In this document: positions 32,599 through 40,841 of the stretch, piece after piece
Layout: each line of letters opens with the position of its first letter
Position numbering within the stretch: position 1 is the stretch's first letter
Assembly: GCF_037892605.1 (NCBI RefSeq)
Contig: NZ_JBBKTU010000001.1
Coordinates: 992,001 to 1,056,000, forward strand
DNA length: 64,000 nt
Reading direction: 5' to 3'
Source: Lacibacter sp. H407
Lineage (GTDB): Bacteria; Bacteroidota; Bacteroidia; Chitinophagales; Chitinophagaceae
Program-made: the position numbers and the translations under genes
The notes under the pieces: model-generated
Told to the model about the DNA's origin: nothing
Databases searched by the model: none
Seen by the model: the letters and a program-made list of their open reading frames with translations, nothing else

Positions 32599-33369
32599 TT
32601 ATTTCAGCAGCAGTTTTTCAAATTCGGTACTATCCCCGTTAAATACATTGAAATCAACTTTACCGGCAATCCCGTTTACCCGTCCGCTTTCACTATGTTG
32701 CCAGAAATGCCAGTTACGTTCAATACGTGGTGCCAGCGGTCGCAGGTAATGCGCCACCCATAGCGGATAGTCATCAAACTCTCCTTTGAGATTCTGTTTG
32801 TAAAAATCTGCATTGGTATAAATGATCGGCTTTACACCATACGCAAGTTCAGCAGCATACAAAAAAGCCTTTACTCGTTGCTGTAAGGTTGCTTTGTTGG
32901 TGCCGTTTTTTTGTTCCACATCCAACACAGGAGGCAGATCGCCGGGAGATAGTTTTACTGTAGAAATAAAATTCCGTGCCTGTTGTGTACCATCTTTTGA
33001 TGCAATGAAGAAATGATAGGCCCCTCTTGTCATACCTGCCTCTTTCGCCTTTCGCCAGTTACGTTTGAAATACTGATCGGTGTTATTCGTTCCCTCGGTT
33101 GCTTTCATAAATGCAAACTGTATCTGTACGCCTTCTACATTCATTGCCTTTACTGTATCCCAGTTGATCACCTGTTGGTACTTGCTTACATCAATTCCGT
33201 GCAAACTGTATCGGGTAGGAATGGCAATACCAAACTCACGGTAACGGATCATGCCTGCCTGCTTTTCAAGCCACCAGTTGCGGCCATATAGAAATGCACC
33301 GGTTGCAAACACAACAGCAAGGATGATAACAGGGAGATAGCGAACCGATTTCTTTTTACGACGGGCCAT
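32599..33369 (-). CDS. glycoside hydrolase family 25 lysozyme-like muramidase, membrane-anchored
   Basis: 256 residues from the ATG at 33369 (MARRKKKSVRYLPVIILAVV); the longer frame starts at a TTG and adds nine residues before the basic cap. One N-terminal membrane helix is followed by a GH25 barrel: HGIDVSKYQQVINWD (Asp60), FAFMKATEG, YHFFIASKDG, LPPVLDVEQ (Asp150 and Glu152, the catalytic pair region), IIYTNADFY, LWVAHYL and WHFWQHSESG. The enzyme class cleaves the beta-1,4 bond between N-acetylmuramic acid and N-acetylglucosamine in peptidoglycan. With the N-terminal anchor it would act in the periplasm. Divergent from the alpha/beta hydrolase gene. Confidence 0.88.
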   Translation of the reverse strand: MARRKKKSVRYLPVIILAVVFATGAFLYGRNWWLEKQAGMIRYREFGIAIPTRYSLHGIDVSKYQQVINWDTVKAMNVEGVQIQFAFMKATEGTNNTDQYFKRNWRKAKEAGMTRGAYHFFIASKDGTQQARNFISTVKLSPGDLPPVLDVEQKNGTNKATLQQRVKAFLYAAELAYGVKPIIYTNADFYKQNLKGEFDDYPLWVAHYLRPLAPRIERNWHFWQHSESGRVNGIAGKVDFNVFNGDSTEFEKLLLK

Positions 33370-33450
33370 AAACGGTTGCAAATCTAATTTCAGCAAGCGT
33401 GATTTACCTGAATGTGGACAGATTTAATTTTATTTTAGCTTACACAACTT

Positions 33451-34263
33451 ATGGAGCAACATTTCATCTCATGGCAGAATGCAACGATTTCTTATCTAAA
33501 AGGAGGGAAAGGGAAAAAGACATTACTGTGCCTTCATGGATTTGGTGAAGAAGCTGCTACATTTTCGTTTCTTGAAAAACATTTTACAGAAGATTTTACG
33601 ATCTATGCAATTGATCTCCCCTGGCATGGAAAAACGGATTGGAACAACCAACTCACTTTTCCGGTAAAAAATCTCATCGATCTTCTTTCAAATTTGATAC
33701 CTGATTATGAACATCAAAAGCTGCATTTACTTTGTTACAGCATGGGTGGACGAATTGGATTGAGTTTACTTCAGCACATTCCACATAAAATTGAAAAAAC
33801 AGTATTACTAGCTCCGGATGGACTACAAATGAACGGTTGGTATTGGCTGGCCACACAAACATCCCTTGGAAATAAACTTTTTCGTGTAACGATGAATAAC
33901 CCGAAATGGTTTGGTTCAATGACCGATTGGTTAAACCAACGTAAATGGATCAACAGCAGTGTGGCAAAATATGTACATCATTACATCGATGATCAAAAGG
34001 TAAGAGATGATCTGTACCGTATCTGGACAACCATGCGGAAGTTTCGTCCCAGTCTACATCAAATCAAAACATCTCTCCAGCAACATCATACTCCTGTTCA
34101 TCTTGTTTTTGGCGAATACGACCGTATCATTCTTGCCAAATATGGTTACCGGTTTCAACAGGGAGCAGTCGATCTCATTCACGTACATGTGGTCTCATCC
34201 GGTCATCAGCTACTTCGGGAAAAACATGCAGCATTGATTATTTCTTTACTGGCTGCTGAATGA
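33451..34263 (+). CDS. alpha/beta-fold hydrolase
   Basis: 270 residues without signal peptide. Family marks: KKTLLCLHGFGEEAATFS (oxyanion HG), IYAIDLPWHGKTDW, nucleophile elbow LLCYSMGGRIGLSLL (Ser in C-Y-S-M-G), acid in VFGEYDRII and histidine in VVSSGHQLLREKH. All triad residues are present. A helical cap lies at 120-200. It stands 13 bases before a glycosyltransferase gene in the same direction, so cotranscription is likely, but the substrate cannot be named. Esterase or thioesterase activity in lipid or pigment metabolism would be compatible. Confidence 0.85.
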   Translation: MEQHFISWQNATISYLKGGKGKKTLLCLHGFGEEAATFSFLEKHFTEDFTIYAIDLPWHGKTDWNNQLTFPVKNLIDLLSNLIPDYEHQKLHLLCYSMGGRIGLSLLQHIPHKIEKTVLLAPDGLQMNGWYWLATQTSLGNKLFRVTMNNPKWFGSMTDWLNQRKWINSSVAKYVHHYIDDQKVRDDLYRIWTTMRKFRPSLHQIKTSLQQHHTPVHLVFGEYDRIILAKYGYRFQQGAVDLIHVHVVSSGHQLLREKHAALIISLLAAE

Positions 34264-34276
34264 TTATTTTGCAGCC

Positions 34277-35404
34277 ATGCTCTGGTTGTTGCTTTCACTT
34301 CTATTACTTATCCCTTATGCAATGTTGCTCCTGCTTTACCGTTACTGGTGGAACAAACAAGCTCCGTTGCAGGTACCGGGAACATTTCAGCCAACTACCA
34401 GCTTCAGCATTTTGATCCCCGCAAGAAACGAAGAGCAAAATATCAACGCCTGTCTGAGATCAATACAGCAACTGAATTATCCAACTCAGTTATTTGAAGT
34501 AATTGTGATCGATGATTTTAGTGATGATGCTACTGTTGCAACTGTAAAACAATTTAGCAACGTAAAAGTGATTGAGTTAAAAGCAATCCTGAACGAAAAG
34601 ATCAATTCTTATAAAAAGAAAGCGATCGAAGTTGGGGTTAAACAGGCAACAGGTAATTACATTGTAACAACAGATGCTGATTGCACTGTGCCAAAAAACT
34701 GGCTGCATAACTTTGCATTCATTATTCAACAGCAACCAACAGTATTTGTAGCTGCACCGGTTGCCATGAAAGAAGAAAGCTCGGCTATCAAACTATTTCA
34801 ATCGCTTGACTTTTTAACATTGCAGGGAATAACTGCTGCTGCTGTTGGTGCGGGTTTTCACAGCATGTGTAATGGTGCCAATCTTTGTTACAGCAAGGCA
34901 GCATTTCATCAAGTGGATGGGTTTAAAAATGTTGATCATATTGCCAGCGGTGATGATATGCTGTTGATGCATAAACTATACAGCAGGTTCCCCACGCAAG
35001 TGCAGTATTGCAAAGCAGCAGACAGTATTGTTCTCACCAACCCTGTTGAAACAGTGGGGGAATTTTTCCGGCAGCGGATTCGCTGGGCCAGCAAAGCCGA
35101 TCAATATGATGATAACCGCATCTTTTGGGTATTGCTGCTTGTGTATCTGCTCAATGTATTTTTTGTTGTGCTGTTTGTTGCTGCATTTTTCAACAGTAGT
35201 TTGTGGATGTTATTTGCAGGAAGTTTATTTTTCAAAATATTGGTTGAATTAATTTTTCTATTGCCTGTGGCAACTTTTTTTCAAAAAGAAAAGCTGTTGC
35301 TTTGGTTTCCATTGGCCCAACCCTTTCATATTTTCTATACGGTGATTGCAGGATGGCTTGGTAAGTTTGGCAGTTATGAATGGAAGGGGAGAAAGGTAAA
35401 GTAA
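34277..35404 (+). CDS. membrane-bound family 2 glycosyltransferase
   Basis: 375 residues. An N-terminal membrane helix (MLWLLLSLLLLIPYAMLLLL) precedes a GT-A domain: FSILIPARNEEQNINACLRS, VIVIDDFSDD, ATGNYIVTTDADCTVPKNW (metal DxD), SGDDMLLMHKL (ED-like acceptor motif) and QRIRWASKADQY. The QxxRW-like element is usual in processive or lipid-acceptor GT2 enzymes. Two to three more helices end the protein (FWVLLLVYLLNVFFVVLFVA). The catalytic part faces the cytoplasm. Paired with the alpha/beta hydrolase upstream (13 bases). A family 1 repeat begins at its stop codon. Confidence 0.87.
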   Translation: MLWLLLSLLLLIPYAMLLLLYRYWWNKQAPLQVPGTFQPTTSFSILIPARNEEQNINACLRSIQQLNYPTQLFEVIVIDDFSDDATVATVKQFSNVKVIELKAILNEKINSYKKKAIEVGVKQATGNYIVTTDADCTVPKNWLHNFAFIIQQQPTVFVAAPVAMKEESSAIKLFQSLDFLTLQGITAAAVGAGFHSMCNGANLCYSKAAFHQVDGFKNVDHIASGDDMLLMHKLYSRFPTQVQYCKAADSIVLTNPVETVGEFFRQRIRWASKADQYDDNRIFWVLLLVYLLNVFFVVLFVAAFFNSSLWMLFAGSLFFKILVELIFLLPVATFFQKEKLLLWFPLAQPFHIFYTVIAGWLGKFGSYEWKGRKVK

Positions 35405-35520
35405 ACCCCTCCGCCTTTAAAAAAAGGACTCTTGGCAGAAAGAGTAAATGCTATATCGTTTTGATATTATTAGTTAGCTTCATTTTTTAAATATAATACT
35501 CCCCTTTAGGGGATGGGGGC
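35402..35520 (+). repeat. paired-palindrome intergenic repeat, family 1, copy C
   Basis: Fills the whole gap between two genes. The left arm starts at the TAA stop (TAAACCCCTCCGCCTTTAAA, then AAAAGGACTCTTGG). An approximately 60-base AT-rich spacer follows, then the right arm CTCCCCTTTAGGGGATGGGG, which ends right at the ATG of the OppC gene. The same order as copy A in the transcription direction. Confidence 0.7.
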
Positions 35521-36600
35521 ATGACAACAACTGATTACTCATTCACAAAAATTTTCTGGAAAAAACTCCGCCGCAACAAAGGCGCCGTGTTTGGTCTTTG
35601 TATTATTATCCTTGCTTTGCTAACGGCTGTGTTTGCCTATGTAATTGCCCCCGATGCAACACCTGATGCAAACCGTATTATTGTAGAGATCGCTGCAAAA
35701 AAACCCGGCTATCAGCAACAGTTCATCAAACTTGACAAAGAGCAACAAACAACTTCTTCTTTCTTCAACGAATTTCTTTTTGGGAAAGATGATCGCTATC
35801 AATACATCCCCATTACATCGTACAAACAAACAGGCAACCGGTACGATGTGGAGAAATTTGTAGATGAAGGCATAACAGAGCCGTTGAGTTTTACTTTCAA
35901 GAACAAACTTTCGAGCCGTATCGTTACAAAAACATTTTGGTTAGGTACCGATAAATTCGGCAGGGATATTCTCAGTCGTTTAATTGTTGGTGTACGCATC
36001 AGTTTAAGTGTCGGACTCATTGCAGTTGCCATCTCTCTTACAGTTGGAATTTTTCTCGGCGCTGTTGCCGGTTACTTTCGTGGCTGGATAGACGAAGCTA
36101 TTCTCTGGCTCATCAATGTGGTGTGGAGTATTCCAACCTTACTGTTGGTATTTGCTATTACACTTGCACTGGGCAAAGGTTTTTGGCAAGTGTTCCTTGC
36201 CGTTGGTTTAACGCTTTGGGTGAATGTTGCAAGGCTTGTTCGTGGACAGGTACTCAGCCTGCGTGAACTCAATTATATCGAAGCTACCAAAGCCATGGGT
36301 TTTTCAAATGCACGTACCATCTTCAAGCATATTCTTCCAAATGTAATGGGCCCCGTGATCGTTATTGCCGCCAGTAATTTCGCCAGTGCCATTGTCATTG
36401 AAGCCGGTTTGAGTTTTCTGGGCGTTGGAGTTCAACCGCCGCAACCGAGCTGGGGACTCATGATCAAAGAAAATTACAACTTCATCATCACCAATAATCC
36501 CATGTTGGCCATTGCGCCGGGTATTGCTATTATGCTGCTGGTACTTGCCTTTAATTTGCTGGGCAACGGATTGCGGGATGTGCTGGATGTAAGGAATTAA
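35521..36600 (+). CDS. ABC transporter permease, OppC/DppC-like
   Basis: 359 residues. The N-terminal helix (GAVFGLCIIILALLTAVFAYV) follows the OppC-type start TKIFWKKLRRNKG. A periplasmic stretch of about 100 residues comes next, longer than in enterobacterial OppC. The BPD_transp_1 domain contains FWLGTDKFGRDILSRLIVG, the cytoplasmic EAA loop (EATKAMGFSNARTIFKHILP) and GLSFLGVGVQPPQPSWGLM. These permeases import oligopeptides or similar solutes with an OppB partner, ATPases and a binding protein, none of which is adjacent; the partner genes must be elsewhere. Its start codon touches a repeat element. Confidence 0.9.
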   Translation: MTTTDYSFTKIFWKKLRRNKGAVFGLCIIILALLTAVFAYVIAPDATPDANRIIVEIAAKKPGYQQQFIKLDKEQQTTSSFFNEFLFGKDDRYQYIPITSYKQTGNRYDVEKFVDEGITEPLSFTFKNKLSSRIVTKTFWLGTDKFGRDILSRLIVGVRISLSVGLIAVAISLTVGIFLGAVAGYFRGWIDEAILWLINVVWSIPTLLLVFAITLALGKGFWQVFLAVGLTLWVNVARLVRGQVLSLRELNYIEATKAMGFSNARTIFKHILPNVMGPVIVIAASNFASAIVIEAGLSFLGVGVQPPQPSWGLMIKENYNFIITNNPMLAIAPGIAIMLLVLAFNLLGNGLRDVLDVRN

Positions 36601-36603
36601 ATT

Positions 36604-36674
36604 ATCATTCCGGGAAACGAGGAATCTGCCAGCGTTTATAAGTAGTTCAACAGATCTCTCTTCGTTAAGATGAC
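36604..36674. repeat. inverted-repeat intergenic element, family 2, copy A
   Basis: Left arm ATCATTCCGGGAAACGAGGA plus ATCTG (36604-36628). Right arm CAGATCTCTCTTCGTTAAGA plus TGAC (36651-36674) is its imperfect reverse complement. It begins three bases after the OppC stop codon. Shares layout and words (ACGA, ATCTC, GATGAC) with the element at 42827-42926. Confidence 0.6.
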
Positions 36675-36802
36675 AGCCATATCGCTTTTTCCCAACATCA
36701 ACCGTTTGCGAAAAACACCGATAAGAAACTTATTTTATCTTCATAACGATTGCTGCCGCCGTGCAGTTGTGTAATTGATCAACCAACCATTTCTACCACT
36801 GC

Positions 36803-38140
36803 ATGTCTATTCCCAAACCCCATTTAAGTTTTTGGCAGATCATCAATATGAATGTTGGTTTCTTCGGCATTCAATACAGTTTTGGTTTACAGCAAAGCGC
36901 TGTCAATCCTATTTATGACATGCTGGGTGCAAGTCCAGACGAAATTCCGTTTCTGAATTTAGCTGGACCTATGACGGGCTTGTTGGTACAGCCCATTATT
37001 GGAGCCTTAAGTGATAAAACATGGCATCCACGTTTCGGTCGTCGTAAACCTTACTTTTTTGTTGGTGCCTTGCTCTGCAGCATTGCCTTATTCTTTTATC
37101 CATTCAGCAGCAGCTTATGGATGGCGGCGGGTTTGTTATGGATATTAGATGCAGGAAACAATACCGCTATGGAACCGTACCGTGCATTTATTGCCGACAA
37201 ATTAAATCCATCGCAACAGCCAACCGGTTTTCAATCGCAAAGTTTTTTTACGGGGCTTGGACAAACACTGGCCAACGTTTCGCTCTTTATTTTTCCATTG
37301 ATCTTTATTGGTAAAACAGGGAAGCTTCCTACCTGGGTATTTGCATCGTTCTTTTTAGGTGCTGTTTGTTCCATTGGATCTATCTGGTGGAGTATGCGTA
37401 CCACTCCTGAAATTCCACCAACAGATGAAGAGTTGAAAAAAATGAAAGCAGAACCGTTGAGTATTTTTTCTCCGTTCATTGAAATTGCTCATGCCATTAA
37501 AGATATGCCGAAAGTTATGTGGCAATTGGCATTGGTGTATTTGTTTCAATGGTATGCGTTGTTTTGTTATTGGCAAAACTCATCGAAGAGTATTGCACAA
37601 TCAGTTTGGAAAACATCACCAGCTGAAAATCCTGATCTGTATGAAAAAGCAGTGAGCTGGACGGGCTTAGTGAATGGTTGGTATAATATCGTTACGTTCT
37701 TATGTGCCTTTGGATTGGTTTGGTTTGCCAAACGCTATTCACCAAAGCTTGTGCACTTTAGTTGTTTAGTATTAGCAGGCATTGGGTTTCTTGCATTCCC
37801 ACATATTGAAAACAAGTATTTGTTATTCCCCGCTATTACCGGCTTTGGTATTGGCTGGGCAAGCATGATGGGCATTCCGTATTTAATGGTGGTGAGTAAT
37901 ATTCCCAAAGAACGGTATGGTGTGTACATGGGTATTATTAATATGATGATCGTAATACCAATGATCATTCAGAATCTTTCCTTCGGCTATATTTTAAAAA
38001 ACTTTTTAAACAACGATCCCGGTAAAGCCATCACATTTGCAGGTGTTTTTTTATTGATCGCCGCTTCAGCAACGCTGTTGATCAAAACAAAAAAACCAGC
38101 CGATGAAGTAATGACCTTGGGTGGTGGAGGCGGACATTAA
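36803..38140 (+). CDS. SLC45/GPH-like MFS disaccharide transporter
   Basis: 445 residues, about 12 helices. Typical start for this group: [20 protein letters not shown], then [40 protein letters not shown] (loop 2-3 with RFGRRKP) and [17 protein letters not shown]. Relatives are the sucrose/maltose porters of the SLC45 and GPH groups. First gene of a tight four-gene operon (gaps of 10, 3 and 6 bases) that also encodes an exported GH13 enzyme, a PfkB kinase and an amylosucrase-type GH13, so a disaccharide such as sucrose, turanose or maltose is the likely cargo. A GTTTGCGAAAAAC sequence at about 36704-36716 may be a LacI-type operator half-match. Confidence 0.87.
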   Translation: MSIPKPHLSFWQIINMNVGFFGIQYSFGLQQSAVNPIYDMLGASPDEIPFLNLAGPMTGLLVQPIIGALSDKTWHPRFGRRKPYFFVGALLCSIALFFYPFSSSLWMAAGLLWILDAGNNTAMEPYRAFIADKLNPSQQPTGFQSQSFFTGLGQTLANVSLFIFPLIFIGKTGKLPTWVFASFFLGAVCSIGSIWWSMRTTPEIPPTDEELKKMKAEPLSIFSPFIEIAHAIKDMPKVMWQLALVYLFQWYALFCYWQNSSKSIAQSVWKTSPAENPDLYEKAVSWTGLVNGWYNIVTFLCAFGLVWFAKRYSPKLVHFSCLVLAGIGFLAFPHIENKYLLFPAITGFGIGWASMMGIPYLMVVSNIPKERYGVYMGIINMMIVIPMIIQNLSFGYILKNFLNNDPGKAITFAGVFLLIAASATLLIKTKKPADEVMTLGGGGGH

Positions 38141-38150
38141 ATTGATTGAT

Positions 38151-39878
38151 ATGAAACGGTTCAGTTATTACATATTGTTCCTTTTACCAGCGTTTGGGTT
38201 TGTTTCGTGCAAATCAAAAACAACTACACAAACAGATGAGCAGGTCGATCGTAAGTGGTGGAAAGAAGCAGTGGTGTATCAGATCTATCCCCGCAGTTTT
38301 AAAGACAGTGATGGTGATGGCATTGGTGATCTTAAAGGAATTCTTTCAAAACTGGATTACATTAAAAGTCTTGGGGTAGATGCGGTATGGCTCAACCCGA
38401 TCTATACATCGCCGAATGACGATAACGGGTATGATGTAAGCGACTACCGCAACATCATGAAAGATTTTGGAACCATGGAAGATTTTGATGCATTGTTGAA
38501 AGGAATGCATGAGCGGAAGATCAAACTGGTGATGGATATTGTAGTGAACCACAGCAGCGATGAACATGAATGGTTCAAACAAAGCCGCAGCAGCAGAGAT
38601 AATCCGTATCGTAATTATTATCATTGGTGGAATGCAGAAAAAGGAAAACCTCCTTACCGTTACAGTTTGTTTGATGTAAATCATGACGCATGGAAATATG
38701 ATTCACTCACCAATGCGTATTACCTCCATTACTTTTCACAAAAGCAACCTGATCTGAAATGGGAAAACCCAAAACTCCGCCAGGAAATTTATGACATGAT
38801 GAAATTCTGGGCAGAGAAAGGGGTAGATGGTTTCAGGTTAGATGCATTTCAATTTGCTGCAAAAGACACAACATACCCTGCATTCCCTGATGGATTTGAA
38901 AAAAACTTTGTGCAGTATTATGCAATGGGTCCAAACCTGCATAGCTATTTAAAAGAGATGCATACAGAAGTGTTCAGCAAGTATGATGTAATGAGTGTGG
39001 CCGAAGGGGCCGGTAATACATTTGCAGATGCACATGATCTTGTTGATGCCGACCGTAACGAATTAAACATGGCATATGCATTCGAAGCTATTGATATTGC
39101 AAAGCCTGAAGGATACAGTGTGTTGCATTTGAAAAATGTTTTCAGCAAATGGGATAGCGCCTTTGCCGAAAAAGGATGGCTGTCCATTGTGCTGGCCAAT
39201 CACGACCAGGCAAGATTGGTAAGTCGCTTTGGAAACGATCAACCTGCATACAGAGAACTGTCTTCCAAAATGCTCACTACTTTTCTTTTAAGCATGCGTG
39301 GTACGCCTTACTATTATTATGGTGATGAATTAGGCATGACGAATGCAGGCTTCGATAAAATAGAAGACTACAAGGATATGCCAACGCTGAATGAATACCA
39401 GCATCAGATCAATATTGGTGGGGATTTAAAAAAGTATATGGAGCTGATCAAATTCAGTTGTCGTGATAATGGACGAACAGGGATGCAATGGGATACAACA
39501 GCCAATGCTGGTTTTACAACCGGAACACCGTGGTTGAAAACAAATAAAAATTATACAACGATCAATGTAGCAGCGCAGGAAAAAGATGAAAACAGTTGTT
39601 TGAACTATTTCAGAAAGATGGTGCAACTGCGAAAAGATAATGAAGTGCTGGTGTATGGAAAGTTTACATCAATCGATAAAAACAATCCCGATGTATTTGC
39701 TTATACAAGAGAATTAAACGGGAAGAAATTGCTCGTTTTGCTCAACTTCAGGAATAAAGATGCTTCTGTAAATACAGGTATTGATGTAAGCAAAGCCAAA
39801 CTGCTGATTGGTAATTACAACTCTGCACCGGTTTCAAATAGCCTTCGACCTTACGAAGCCCTCATTTATGAATTATAA
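38151..39878 (+). CDS. GH13 alpha-glucosidase-type lipoprotein
   Basis: 575 residues from the ATG at 38151; the longer open frame (from 38121) overlaps the transporter gene and is rejected. The signal MKRFSYYILFLLPAFGFVSC ends in a lipobox, so it is an envelope enzyme. GH13 (oligo-1,6-glucosidase/alpha-glucosidase subgroup) features: AVVYQIYPRSFKDSDGDGIG, VNHSSDEHEWF, GFRLDAF with nucleophile Asp231, acid/base Glu285 in VAEGAG, and NHDQ with Asp352. Domain B and a C-terminal beta domain are present. It hydrolyses alpha-glucosidic bonds in oligosaccharides outside the inner membrane and feeds the MFS porter 10 bases upstream. The family members are more often cytoplasmic, so the lipobox is notable. 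Confidence 0.88.
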   Translation: MKRFSYYILFLLPAFGFVSCKSKTTTQTDEQVDRKWWKEAVVYQIYPRSFKDSDGDGIGDLKGILSKLDYIKSLGVDAVWLNPIYTSPNDDNGYDVSDYRNIMKDFGTMEDFDALLKGMHERKIKLVMDIVVNHSSDEHEWFKQSRSSRDNPYRNYYHWWNAEKGKPPYRYSLFDVNHDAWKYDSLTNAYYLHYFSQKQPDLKWENPKLRQEIYDMMKFWAEKGVDGFRLDAFQFAAKDTTYPAFPDGFEKNFVQYYAMGPNLHSYLKEMHTEVFSKYDVMSVAEGAGNTFADAHDLVDADRNELNMAYAFEAIDIAKPEGYSVLHLKNVFSKWDSAFAEKGWLSIVLANHDQARLVSRFGNDQPAYRELSSKMLTTFLLSMRGTPYYYYGDELGMTNAGFDKIEDYKDMPTLNEYQHQINIGGDLKKYMELIKFSCRDNGRTGMQWDTTANAGFTTGTPWLKTNKNYTTINVAAQEKDENSCLNYFRKMVQLRKDNEVLVYGKFTSIDKNNPDVFAYTRELNGKKLLVLLNFRNKDASVNTGIDVSKAKLLIGNYNSAPVSNSLRPYEALIYEL

Positions 39879-39881
39879 ACT

Positions 39882-40835
39882 ATGCGTAAAATTCTTTGTA
39901 TAGGTGAAGCGTTGATCGATATGATCTGCTCAGACAAAGGGAAGCCTTTATCTGCAGGAGAGCATTTTCTAAAGAAGCCAGGGGGTGCCCCTACAAATGT
40001 AGCAGCAGCCATTGCTGCATTAGGTGGCGATGTTGATCTGGCAGCCAAAGTAGGCATTGATCCGTTCGGCACATTCCTGATCGATGAAATGAAAAGCTTT
40101 GTAGTGAATACAAAATATATGCTGCAGGATAAAAACAGCTTTACCACATTTGCTTTTGTATCGCTGATGGAAAATGGTGAACGTGATTTTTATTTTAATC
40201 GTGGTGCCGATGCAGTATTGACCAAAGAAGAAGTGGATGCCATTGATTTGTCGGTCTATTCCATTGTTCACTTTGGCTCGGCCACCGCTTTTTTACCGGG
40301 ACCATTGCAACAGGCATATATTAGTTTGTTAAGTCGTGCTTTGGATAACAACTGCATGGTAAGTTTTGATCCGAATTACCGGCAACTGTTGTTTGCTGAT
40401 AATATTCCATCGTTCAGTATTCAGTCCTGGCATTTTTTACGGAGCTGCCAATTCTTTAAAGTAAGCGATGAAGAAGCGTTCATGCTCACCAATACAACAA
40501 CTGTAAAGGAAGCGGCTGATTATTTCTTACAAAATACAACATCCGTATTTGCTATTACGCTTGGAAAAGAAGGAACATTACTTGGCCATAATGGAACAAC
40601 TCATCTGATCGAAAGTATTCCTGTTCAACCGGTAGATACTACTGGCGCAGGTGATGCATTTGTTGGAGCCGTGTTGTATCAGCTACGTAATTATTCAATG
40701 AGTGAGATCAATGAGCTTACCGTTGATCAATGGAAGCAGATCATTATCAATGGAAACAAAGCAGGTGCACGCACCTGTGAGTACATGGGTGCCATGGAAG
40801 CGTTCCGTCATTTAAGCAACGATATTTTTAAATAA
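39882..40835 (+). CDS. PfkB-family sugar kinase, probable fructokinase
   Basis: 317 residues. Start RKILCIGEALIDMICSDKG; signature 1 region LKKPGGAPTNVAAAIAALGG; FVSLMENGERDFYFNRGADA; signature 2 DTTGAGDAFVGAVL, with catalytic Asp258. This combination (GEALID at the start, GGAPxNVA) is that of bacterial fructokinases. It phosphorylates a ketose at the expense of ATP in the cytoplasm. Placed 3 bases after the GH13 lipoprotein gene and 6 bases before the amylosucrase-type gene, it fits capture of fructose released from sucrose. Confidence 0.88.
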   Translation: MRKILCIGEALIDMICSDKGKPLSAGEHFLKKPGGAPTNVAAAIAALGGDVDLAAKVGIDPFGTFLIDEMKSFVVNTKYMLQDKNSFTTFAFVSLMENGERDFYFNRGADAVLTKEEVDAIDLSVYSIVHFGSATAFLPGPLQQAYISLLSRALDNNCMVSFDPNYRQLLFADNIPSFSIQSWHFLRSCQFFKVSDEEAFMLTNTTTVKEAADYFLQNTTSVFAITLGKEGTLLGHNGTTHLIESIPVQPVDTTGAGDAFVGAVLYQLRNYSMSEINELTVDQWKQIIINGNKAGARTCEYMGAMEAFRHLSNDIFK

Positions 40836-40841
40836 GCACGT

